Positions 1 to 5,029 of a DNA stretch of 5,029 nt are shown one piece after another (the first letter of the stretch is position 1; each line of letters starts with the position of its first letter). Origin of the DNA: Deltaproteobacteria bacterium (GTDB lineage Bacteria > Desulfobacterota > Desulfobacteria > Desulfobacterales > SURF-7). Position numbers and translations under genes: made by a program. The stretch covers positions 1 through 5,029 of the forward strand of contig JAFDJC010000236.1 of the NCBI GenBank assembly GCA_019307665.1, in the 5' to 3' direction. Below the pieces are notes generated by a model. That model saw nothing but the letters and a program-made list of their open reading frames with translations. It was not told the origin of the DNA and ran no database searches.

Positions 1-292
1 GCCACCCCCATTACAACCTATTGAAAATATATGAATTTCAAAGAACCGTAATTGCCTTCTCTGTTTATATTTCCAAAAACTAATCGGAAAATATTTATGA
101 TAATCACTATAAATCTTCAAAAAAACTATGATTTATGGAAAGCAGAGATTTCTTCAAATGAATGGCAAAGAATTAAACCAATTTCGCCTCACTTGCTGCA
201 TTCTCATTAAAAATTATAACAGCGAAGTTGGATAGATAGCGATTGCGAACAAGCAAGTGGGTCGGAACATATTTATGACGATTTCTAAAGAT
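1..292. other. AT-rich non-coding stretch after the sugar operon
   Basis: This stretch lies downstream of the nucleotidylyltransferase stop codon and is clearly more AT-rich than the genes beside it. On the plus strand one frame is open from the left edge to TAA at 81-83, and another from about 52 to TAA at 208-210, with an ATG at 97. Neither has a convincing ribosome binding site or a product I recognise. On the minus strand I saw no gene continuing the operon. An 8-bp inverted repeat (CACTTGCT at 190-197, AGCAAGTG at 252-259) is separated by more than 50 bases and has no T-run, so I do not call it a terminator. The short open frames could be remnants of a decayed gene or the end of one entering from the left, but that is a guess. 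Confidence 0.5.
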
Positions 293-1024
293 TTATACTA
301 TCTGTTCCGGCCATTCTTTGCCGGCCTTGCCATAGGATTCCATCGTTCCAATATCTCTTAAATATTCTTTTATTTCATAACCATACATACGGTCTGTCAT
401 GCGAGGAAGAATGTGATGCCCAAAGTCGAGAACATTGCTTTCAAGATCCTCGCCCGGTTTTGGAAAAAAATCGAATATTTTGTTTGATGCAATATAAATC
501 CCGGCGTTGGCAAGATTGTCCGGAGGGTTCTCAGGTTTTTCAACAAATGCAGTGATTTTTCCCTGGGCATTAACTTCTGCGATACCGCAGGCTGAAGGAT
601 TTGATACACGAAAAAGCCCCATGGTTAAGTCGCATCCTTGTAGTTTATATTTCATGTGACAATCGATCATTTCCCGGATATTAAGGTTGGTCAGGTTATC
701 GGCATAGGCAATAATAAAATCACTTTCCCCTTTGACAAAATCTCTGTTGACCGATACCGTGCCGCCGTTTCCAAGCAGCTTTTTTTCATGCACAAGGGTT
801 ATTTTTAACTTGGTATGAACAGATACTGTATCTATAAAATCTTCCACTTGCCCGAAAAAATGGTGGGTATTGATCAAAACCTCACTGATCCCACATCTTT
901 CAAGAAGTTCAATCCATATTAAAAGAAGCGGTTTCCCGCAGATCGGAACAAGGCATTTCGGCATTTTATCTGTAAGCGGTTTCAGGCGGGTCCCTTTTCC
1001 TGCCGCAAGGAGAAATGCTTTCAT
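293..1024 (-). CDS. Sugar-1-phosphate nucleotidylyltransferase (HddC-like, NTP_transferase family)
   Basis: This 243-residue cytoplasmic enzyme should join a sugar 1-phosphate to an NTP, releasing pyrophosphate and giving an NDP-sugar. The N-terminus carries the family signature: LLAAGKGTRLKPLT (residues 5-18) followed by PKCLVPICGKP (22-32), which bind the nucleotide phosphates. YADN (107-110) supplies the likely metal-binding Asp109. FVEKP (160-164), NAGIYI (173-178) and DIGT (224-227) are the usual sugar-binding and second metal-site segments. The length fits short family members with no C-terminal hexapeptide domain. It is the last gene of the leftward unit. Its ATG shares one base with the upstream TGA stop (TGATG); the nearest purine-rich AAGGA is about 17-21 bases upstream, so translation is probably coupled. 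Next to an HddA-like kinase, GDP-D-glycero-D-manno-heptose synthesis (HddC role) is the best guess. Glucose- or mannose-1-phosphate transferase is an alternative; family certain, substrate not. Confidence 0.9.
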   Translation of the reverse strand: MKAFLLAAGKGTRLKPLTDKMPKCLVPICGKPLLLIWIELLERCGISEVLINTHHFFGQVEDFIDTVSVHTKLKITLVHEKKLLGNGGTVSVNRDFVKGESDFIIAYADNLTNLNIREMIDCHMKYKLQGCDLTMGLFRVSNPSACGIAEVNAQGKITAFVEKPENPPDNLANAGIYIASNKIFDFFPKPGEDLESNVLDFGHHILPRMTDRMYGYEIKEYLRDIGTMESYGKAGKEWPEQIV

Positions 1025-2160
1025 CAGGATTGTTTTGCTTTCCTTATCACCTGAAGGTTTTTCATATGTTTTTGCGCATATTCCAGGGTATCGTCGATTT
1101 CATTCTGGCTGCTAAGATATTCCCAGTAGGTCTGGATACTGTCCTCTATACTTCCGGCAGGCTGCCATCCAATGGAACTAAGACTGCTAATGTCCGAAAA
1201 AATATGTCTTGTATCGCCGTACCGATAATAGTCTGACATGATGGGTTCGATATTTTTATTCACAACCCTTTGCATTGTATTGTAAAAATCTATTACCGTT
1301 ATTGCTTTGCCTCCGCCCACATTAAATACCCTGTAGTCAGCCTCTTTGTTTTCAAGCACAAGAAGATTTGCATGGACCACATCAAATATGTTTACAAAAT
1401 CCCTGATCTGCTTACCATCTTCAAAAATTGTAGGCTGATGGTCAAAATAAAGATTCAAGGCAAAAATTCTCATGGCCCCCGAGTAAGCATTATAGAAGGA
1501 CTGCCTGGGTCCCTGCACTATAGAATAACGCATGACAACAGAAGGAATGCTGTATCGTTTTCCCATCTGTATGGCGATCTGCTCCTGGGAATGTTTGGAA
1601 ATAGCGTATTGATTACAAGGGTTGATGACGGTTTCGTCGGATGGCTGCCATTCAAGGACGGTTCTGCATTTTTCGCAGGTATGCTCCCAGATACCCTCAG
1701 ACAACTGTCCTTCGAGTCGTATTTCAGGGTAAATAAAAGAGCGTTTCTCCGGAAAACAGTTAGGGCATTTGTACCGGCCTTCACCCATAACCGCCTGACT
1801 TGCCGCAACAACCACTTTGTTAACTTTGGATTTATCGCCCATTTCAACCAGTATTTCATACAAGAGCGCGGTGGAGACACTGTTTACATGAAAATATGTG
1901 GAAAAATCGGGAAGATAATCCTGATAAGCGGCAAAATGAAACACCGCATCAACCCCATCAAGGGCGTGCTTAAAAGTTTTTTTGTCCCTGACATCGCCTT
2001 CTATAAACTCTGCTTTGGAATTGACATAGGATGGTTTACCTTTTGGGTGAACTGTTTTGTGAAGGTTGTCAAGAATTTTTACTTTATGACCTTTTTGTAT
2101 AAGTGCATCAGCCGTGTGAGAGCCGATGAATCCTGCTCCGCCTGTCACCAGTATTTTCAA
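1024..2160 (-). CDS. NAD-dependent epimerase/dehydratase (extended SDR) with zinc-ribbon-like insertion
   Basis: This 378-residue enzyme should act on a nucleotide sugar (epimerisation, dehydration or reduction) using bound NAD(P). GGAGFIGS (7-14) is the Rossmann dinucleotide-binding loop, Asp31 ends strand 2, FHFAAYQ (74-80) is the usual NAD-contacting segment, AASQAVMG (119-126) carries the catalytic Ser region, and YAISK (185-189) is the YxxxK catalytic pair. Between Ser and YxxxK sits an insertion with CPNC (132-135) and CEKC (162-165), which looks like a rubredoxin/zinc-ribbon knuckle pair and makes the protein longer than a plain 310-340-residue SDR. The start codon is TTG (2158-2160): an in-frame TAG lies two codons upstream, MKILVTGGAG is a normal SDR N-terminus, and AAAAGGG precedes it at about 7 bases. 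It lies 40 bases after the kinase and overlaps the nucleotidylyltransferase by one base. The substrate is unknown; an NDP-heptose is inferred from its neighbours. Confidence 0.92.
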   Translation of the reverse strand: MKILVTGGAGFIGSHTADALIQKGHKVKILDNLHKTVHPKGKPSYVNSKAEFIEGDVRDKKTFKHALDGVDAVFHFAAYQDYLPDFSTYFHVNSVSTALLYEILVEMGDKSKVNKVVVAASQAVMGEGRYKCPNCFPEKRSFIYPEIRLEGQLSEGIWEHTCEKCRTVLEWQPSDETVINPCNQYAISKHSQEQIAIQMGKRYSIPSVVMRYSIVQGPRQSFYNAYSGAMRIFALNLYFDHQPTIFEDGKQIRDFVNIFDVVHANLLVLENKEADYRVFNVGGGKAITVIDFYNTMQRVVNKNIEPIMSDYYRYGDTRHIFSDISSLSSIGWQPAGSIEDSIQTYWEYLSSQNEIDDTLEYAQKHMKNLQVIRKAKQS

Positions 2161-2200
2161 TGTCTAGCCCTTTTCAATTTGTTGGTTCAATCTGCTGATT

Positions 2201-3196
2201 CTATTTGCTGGAATATGATCTGTCGTCAAATATGATCTTGCTTCCGTTCTCCTCCATCATAAAAGGAAGTTCCCTGAAGCCTTTTAATGCTTCAAAGACT
2301 GAATTCTGATTTTCACGGGGTACAACAAGGAGAAGAAATCCGCCACCGCCCGCGCCTGCGATTTTCCATGCAAGGGCGCCGGCATTACCGGCCTTTTGGC
2401 ACATGTCGTTGATTTCGTTATTGGAGATGCCGTTAGCCATATTTTTTTTTAGTTCCCAGTTTTTTAAAAGAAGATCTCCACAGGTTTTTATATCGTTCTT
2501 TTTCATGGCCGCAGTAAATGGGTCTACAAGATCGACCATCTTTATCATTGCTTCAAATTTGTTTTCATCCAATAAATTTTTTTTCTGTCTGGAAAGAATA
2601 TTGTCGGCTTTTCTTGTAATTCCTGTATAGTAAAGAAGAAGAGACGATGAAAACTTTCGCCTTGCCGCCCTGTCCATTGCAACCGGTATTCTCTCAGTTT
2701 TATCACCTGATGAAAATATAAATTTGTTAACGCCCCCGTAAGCTGCTGCATACTGATCCTGCCGGCCGATCGGCTTACCGAGAACGTCAATTTCAATTCT
2801 GCAGGCATCCATGGCAAGCTGTTCTGCCGTCACCAGTTCATTTTGGTATGCATATAACGCATGTAGCAGAGCCACAGTTATTGAACTGGAACTTCCGAGC
2901 CCCGAACCCTCGGATGGGATATCTGCCAGAGTTGTAATCTCAATCCCTTTTTCAACACCTGCGATCTTCATTGCCTCCCTGACGAGATCGTGCTGTATGA
3001 GAGCCCTGTCTTCCACGCATTCCTTTTGAGAGTAATTGATATAAATCATATCGTCAAAGCGTTCTTTGACAATGGCATAAACGGATTTATCAATTGCAGT
3101 ACAGACAACTCCACCATTCCGCTTTTTATAGAAATCTTTCATGTCGGAACCGCCGCCGACAAAACTGATTCTAAGAGGTGTTTTTACAATGACCAT
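2201..3196 (-). CDS. GHMP-family sugar kinase, HddA-like (D-glycero-D-manno-heptose 7-phosphate kinase type)
   Basis: This 331-residue cytoplasmic kinase is expected to put a phosphate on the anomeric carbon of a sugar, as HddA does to heptose 7-phosphate. All three GHMP motifs are visible: motif 1 PLRISFVGGGSD (7-18), motif 2 PSEGSGLGSSSS (94-105), the glycine/serine-rich ATP phosphate loop, and motif 3 KIAGAGGGGF (278-287). GRQDQYAA (144-151) contains the likely catalytic Asp147. TPLRISFVGGGSD and GRQDQYAAAYGG are typical of the HddA/fucokinase-like branch rather than galactokinase or mevalonate kinase. The ATG is preceded by AGGA at 6 bases, and its length is normal for the family. It is the first gene of the leftward unit, followed by the SDR and the nucleotidylyltransferase. 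No isomerase (GmhA) or bisphosphatase (GmhB) is in the window, so those steps must be encoded elsewhere if the heptose pathway is right. A fucokinase-like activity making a sugar 1-phosphate directly is the main alternative. Confidence 0.9.
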   Translation of the reverse strand: MVIVKTPLRISFVGGGSDMKDFYKKRNGGVVCTAIDKSVYAIVKERFDDMIYINYSQKECVEDRALIQHDLVREAMKIAGVEKGIEITTLADIPSEGSGLGSSSSITVALLHALYAYQNELVTAEQLAMDACRIEIDVLGKPIGRQDQYAAAYGGVNKFIFSSGDKTERIPVAMDRAARRKFSSSLLLYYTGITRKADNILSRQKKNLLDENKFEAMIKMVDLVDPFTAAMKKNDIKTCGDLLLKNWELKKNMANGISNNEINDMCQKAGNAGALAWKIAGAGGGGFLLLVVPRENQNSVFEALKGFRELPFMMEENGSKIIFDDRSYSSK

Positions 3197-3276
3197 ATTA
3201 TGTCCTGTTTTTGATGGTTTTTTAAAGTATTATTCCGGCTATCATGAAATTACGGTCTGTTTCAAGAAACAAAATG

Positions 3277-3308
3277 TTTTTCCGGGTTTTTCCGGGGTTT
3301 TTCCGGGG
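3277..3308. repeat. Three tandem copies of TTTTTCCGGG(G)
   Basis: Three near-identical units follow each other: 3277-3286 (10 bases, three G), 3287-3297 and 3298-3308 (11 bases each, four G). The third is the outer end of the left arm of the large palindrome. The right arm ends in only one complementary copy, so the left end looks extended by two duplications, as slippage or repeated end-joining might produce. Confidence 0.85.
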
Positions 3309-3358
3309 ACAGTATATCTATTTCATGCAATAAAATAGATATACTGTCCCCGGAAAAA
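3298..3358. repeat. Perfect 26-bp palindrome (REP/MITE-like), 9-base loop
   Basis: The left arm at 3298-3323 and right arm at 3333-3358 are exact reverse complements over 26 bases, separated by the 9-base loop CATGCAATA. The arms read TTTTTCCGGGGACAG at the outer end and TATATCTATTT towards the loop. The element lies between two divergent genes, about 100 bases from the start of one and 80 from the other. It is therefore upstream of both and unlikely to be a normal gene terminator, although it would make a strong hairpin if transcribed. Arms starting with CCGGGGACA resemble short repeats that I associate with IS200/Y1-type (REP-associated) transposases in related bacteria; that link is from memory. 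The sequence AAAATG occurs on both sides (3271-3276 and 3356-3361), but the right copy overlaps the arm, so it is only a weak target-duplication candidate. Confidence 0.85.
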
Positions 3359-3363
3359 ATGCC

Positions 3364-3391
3364 TTGACATTACAAGATATCAGACTAAAAT
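3364..3391 (+). promoter_or_regulatory. Sigma70-type promoter for the DUF1573 selenoprotein unit
   Basis: TTGACA (3364-3369) is a perfect -35 box. TAAAAT (3386-3391) is a 5-of-6 match to the -10 box, with a 16-base spacer. This predicts a transcript start near 3398 and a leader of about 40 bases before the ATG at 3439. The -35 box begins 5 bases after the right arm of the palindrome, so the palindrome sits where an upstream activator or UP element would normally lie. Predicted by eye only. Confidence 0.65.
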
Positions 3392-3438
3392 GATTTTTCA
3401 AATTAATTGAATGGTTCATCAGAAAGGGAAAATAAGTT

Positions 3439-4221
3439 ATGCACCTCAAAAGAATATGTAAATTTGCCTTTATTTTGCTGATTTTTTTTGTATTGCCCGG
3501 TGTCGCATTTTGTGACCAGGACAACTCTCCTGCCACATTTCCGAAAATCCATGTGCCTGAACCAAAATATGAATTTAAGACGGTAGTGGAAGGGCAAAAT
3601 ATCATTCACGGTTTTGTTATCCAAAATAAAGGAAGTGCAATTCTTGATATATTAAAAGTAAAACCCGGCTGAGGTTGCACTGCTGTCGATTATACTCGGC
3701 ACATCCCTCCTGGAGAAGAGGGAAAAATTACAATAAAAGTTAATACAAAGGGTTTCGGTGGTAGAAAAGTCAAAAAAAATATAAGGGTCTATACAAACGA
3801 CCAAAACCAATTAAAACTTGCACTGACGGTGACCGGTGAAGTTAAAAAATTTGTTACGATTACACCGTCCAAGATAAGACTGACAGGTCCTGTTGGAGTT
3901 CCGCTCATGACTTCAGTAAACATTATTCCTGAAAAGGAGTATTTGTTTAAAATTCTAAAAGTTGAAGCAAAAAACGGAAAATTTGTCGACTTTGAGTTGA
4001 AGGAAACAAGTAAAGAAAAAGACCTTTCATATATGTTAATCGTTAAAAACAAAAAAAACGGTCCGGGCCGATATTATGAAGTTCTTAAACTCAAAACCGA
4101 CAGTAAGATTCAGCCGGAAATAGACATAAGGGTTTATGGTAATATTCTGGATCAAGATTCTAAAAAAGCACTGAAAAAAAAGAAAACACCTGGTAACACA
4201 CCGGAAAACAAGAAAAATTAA
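3439..4221 (+). CDS. Exported DUF1573-family protein, probable selenoprotein (in-frame TGA read as Sec78)
   Basis: Read through the TGA at 3670-3672, this is one 260-residue protein. Residues 1-25 look like a Sec signal peptide (K4, R5, K8; hydrophobic 9-22; likely cleavage after A-F-C), so the protein should be periplasmic. Residues about 35-134 form a DUF1573 Ig-like domain, with PKIHVPEPKYEFKTVVEG, then NKGSAILDILKVKPG, then the TGA, GCT, and PPGEEGKITIKVNTKG (90-105). DUF1573 proteins normally have a CGCT motif here; the TGA replaces its first Cys, giving U78-G79-C80-T81, a possible selenenylsulfide pair. A second beta-rich domain (about 137-240) and a Lys-rich tail (242-260) follow. GAAAGGGA lies about 10 bases before the ATG. 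The frame is open on both sides and coupled to the HAD gene, which argues against decay. The exact function of DUF1573 proteins is unknown to me. Alternatives are a recent Cys-to-stop mutation or a sequencing error. Confidence 0.8.
3671..3709 (+). promoter_or_regulatory. Candidate bacterial SECIS element after the in-frame TGA
   Basis: Starting at the TGA itself, GAGG (3671-3674) can pair with CCTC (3706-3709). An upper stem TGTCGA (3684-3689) pairs with TCGGCA (3696-3701), including one G-U pair, around the loop TTATAC. The upper stem begins 11 bases after the TGA, about the spacing I recall for the minimal E. coli fdhF element. An alternative register pairs TGCTG (3681-3685) with CGGCA (3697-3701). 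A weakness is that the closed 6-base loop has no G in its first two positions; G appears there only if the top two pairs open (loop from 3688). SelB would bind here to deliver Sec-tRNA. Pairing was judged by eye. Confidence 0.5.
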
Positions 4222-4856
4222 TGAGTATTAAGGACGTAAAGGCAGTAGTCTTTGATTGCGACGGCGTAATGTTCGATACAACCCAATCGAACAAGGCTTA
4301 TTACAATCAAATTCTTGCTCATTTCAGAAAACCTCCGATGACGGATGAACAATTCCATTTCATTCATATGCATACAGTTGATGATTCAATTGGTTATCTG
4401 TTTACGGATCAAAAATTGAGGCTTGAGGCTGAAAATGTCAGAAAGGAAATGAATTACTTGCCTCTGATAAAATATATGGAGATCGAGCCTTATCTTAAAC
4501 CATTAATAAAAAAATTGAGGCCTGCTTATAAAACGGCTGTTGCAACCAACCGGTCGGATACCATGAAAGGAGTGCTGTCAGAACATGGGTTAGACGGGTA
4601 TTTTGACATTGTCATCTGCGCACTTGACGTTGAAAACCCCAAACCGCATCCCGAGGCACTTTTGACGATTCTCAATCGTCTAAATATTTTATCCCATGAG
4701 GCAGTTTATATAGGTGACTCGGAACTGGATGAAATTGCGGCCAAAGAATCGGGGATACCGCTTATCGCATACAACAATCCGTCTCTTTCAGCTGCGTTCC
4801 ATATTCAAAATCTGAGGCAGGTGGAGGAAATACTGGGAATCAATGAGAAGCAGTAA
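4221..4856 (+). CDS. HAD-superfamily hydrolase (phosphoglycolate phosphatase/beta-phosphoglucomutase-like)
   Basis: This 211-residue cytoplasmic protein is a probable Mg-dependent phosphatase. Motif I is VVFDCDGVMFDT (9-20), with nucleophile Asp12 and acid/base Asp14. Motif II is Thr109 in VATNRS, motif III is Lys141 in NPKPHPE, and motif IV is GDSELDE (165-171), with Asp166 and Asp170 as metal ligands. Residues about 20-85 form the helical cap typical of subfamily I. All catalytic residues are present, so it should be active. The ATG shares one base with the TAA of the DUF1573 gene (TAATG), and no clear Shine-Dalgarno lies before it, so translation is probably coupled. Its expression would then depend on ribosomes getting past the TGA upstream. 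The substrate cannot be told from sequence: phosphoglycolate, a sugar phosphate or another small phosphoester are all possible. It lacks the look of a GmhB heptose bisphosphatase, so a role in the divergent sugar pathway is only speculation. Confidence 0.9.
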   Translation: MSIKDVKAVVFDCDGVMFDTTQSNKAYYNQILAHFRKPPMTDEQFHFIHMHTVDDSIGYLFTDQKLRLEAENVRKEMNYLPLIKYMEIEPYLKPLIKKLRPAYKTAVATNRSDTMKGVLSEHGLDGYFDIVICALDVENPKPHPEALLTILNRLNILSHEAVYIGDSELDEIAAKESGIPLIAYNNPSLSAAFHIQNLRQVEEILGINEKQ

Positions 4857-4930
4857 GGCTTTTATATTTCCAGGACTTTCCCCATTTTTTTTATACTTCA
4901 AATAAAAATGGCTGTCGCTTACTCGGGTGG

Positions 4931-4952
4931 CCCAGACAACTCGTTGTCTGGG
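4931..4952. repeat. Perfect 9-bp hairpin in the intergenic tail
   Basis: CCCAGACAA (4931-4939) and TTGTCTGGG (4944-4952) pair perfectly around the loop CTCG. It lies about 75 bases after the HAD stop codon. There is no T-run directly after the stem on either strand, so it does not look like an intrinsic terminator; a dispersed REP-like palindrome is more likely. It could still act as a 3' end-stabilising hairpin of the selenoprotein-HAD transcript. Confidence 0.7.
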
Positions 4953-5029
4953 TGCGCCAGCACAAGAAGCCTGCAATAATCGGAAATAAACGATTGAAGA
5001 CAGACAAACTTGGAAAAATCAAAATGAGA
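4953..5029. other. Non-coding tail; possible start of a next gene at the edge
   Basis: No gene is visible here. An ATG at 5024-5026 preceded by TTGGAAAA could be the start of a rightward gene, but only two codons fall inside the window, so it cannot be judged. Confidence 0.3.

Noticed and set aside
1270..2235. 321-codon open frame on the plus strand
   Set aside because: It lies entirely antisense to the SDR gene and the end of the kinase gene, which have clear catalytic motifs. The plus-strand translation has no recognisable family and low-complexity, Cys/Phe-rich composition typical of a shadow frame.
3230..3265. Minus-strand promoter for the sugar operon using TTGAAA (3260-3265)
   Set aside because: No acceptable -10 box is found at 16-18 bases; the AT-rich AATAAT further on is too far. 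The operon promoter could not be placed.
3298..3358. Palindrome as an intrinsic terminator
   Set aside because: It has T-runs at both ends but lies upstream of both flanking genes, so no gene is seen to end there.
3318..3605. Open frames on the minus strand across the palindrome and the DUF1573 start
   Set aside because: They run antisense to a gene with a signal peptide, promoter and ribosome binding site, and include palindrome sequence. No family is recognisable.
3439..3672. Pseudogene or 77-residue short protein ending at the TGA
   Set aside because: Termination would remove most of the domain, and the TGA falls exactly on a conserved Cys with an intact frame after it. Selenocysteine explains this better, though a point mutation is not excluded.
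3829..4221. Separate 130-codon gene starting at GTG 3829
   Set aside because: It is in the same frame as 3439-3672, and the bases between (3673-3828) translate without a stop into conserved DUF1573 sequence. It is the back half of one gene, not a gene of its own.
4788..4976. 62-codon open frame on the minus strand
   Set aside because: It runs across the end of the HAD gene and the tail hairpin, with no recognisable product; the hairpin repeat explains its odd translation.

Overview
The window suggests a Gram-negative, anaerobic bacterium of the deltaproteobacterial (Desulfobacterota, sulfate-reducer-like) type. This is an inference from gene content, moderate-to-low GC, and a gene that makes best sense as a selenoprotein; nothing here fixes the taxon. 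Two divergent transcription units meet at an intergenic region at about 3197-3438.

Leftward unit (minus strand, 3196 down to 293): a GHMP-family sugar kinase resembling HddA, then an NAD-dependent epimerase/dehydratase (extended SDR) with a four-cysteine zinc-ribbon-like insertion, then a sugar-1-phosphate nucleotidylyltransferase resembling HddC/GalF-type enzymes. The genes are tightly packed: 40 bases between the first two, and a TGATG overlap between the last two. Together they look like a cassette that phosphorylates a sugar (probably a heptose), activates it as an NDP-sugar and modifies it for surface polysaccharide or LPS. The 292 bases beyond it hold no gene I can support.

Rightward unit (plus strand, 3439 to 4856): an exported DUF1573-family protein and, overlapping it as TAATG, a HAD-superfamily phosphatase. 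The DUF1573 reading frame is interrupted by one TGA exactly where the family has the first Cys of its conserved CGCT motif. The frame is otherwise open and well conserved on both sides, and a stem-loop begins 11 bases after the TGA. I therefore annotate it as one 260-codon selenoprotein gene (Sec78) rather than two ORFs or a pseudogene. This is the main discovery candidate. It has a good sigma70-type promoter (TTGACA, 16 bp, TAAAAT) and a ribosome binding site.

The divergent intergenic region also carries a perfect 26-bp-arm palindrome, preceded by two extra tandem copies of its outer end (TTTTTCCGGG), lying only 5 bp upstream of the -35 box. It looks like a REP/MITE-type mobile repeat. A second short perfect hairpin lies in the non-coding tail after the HAD gene.
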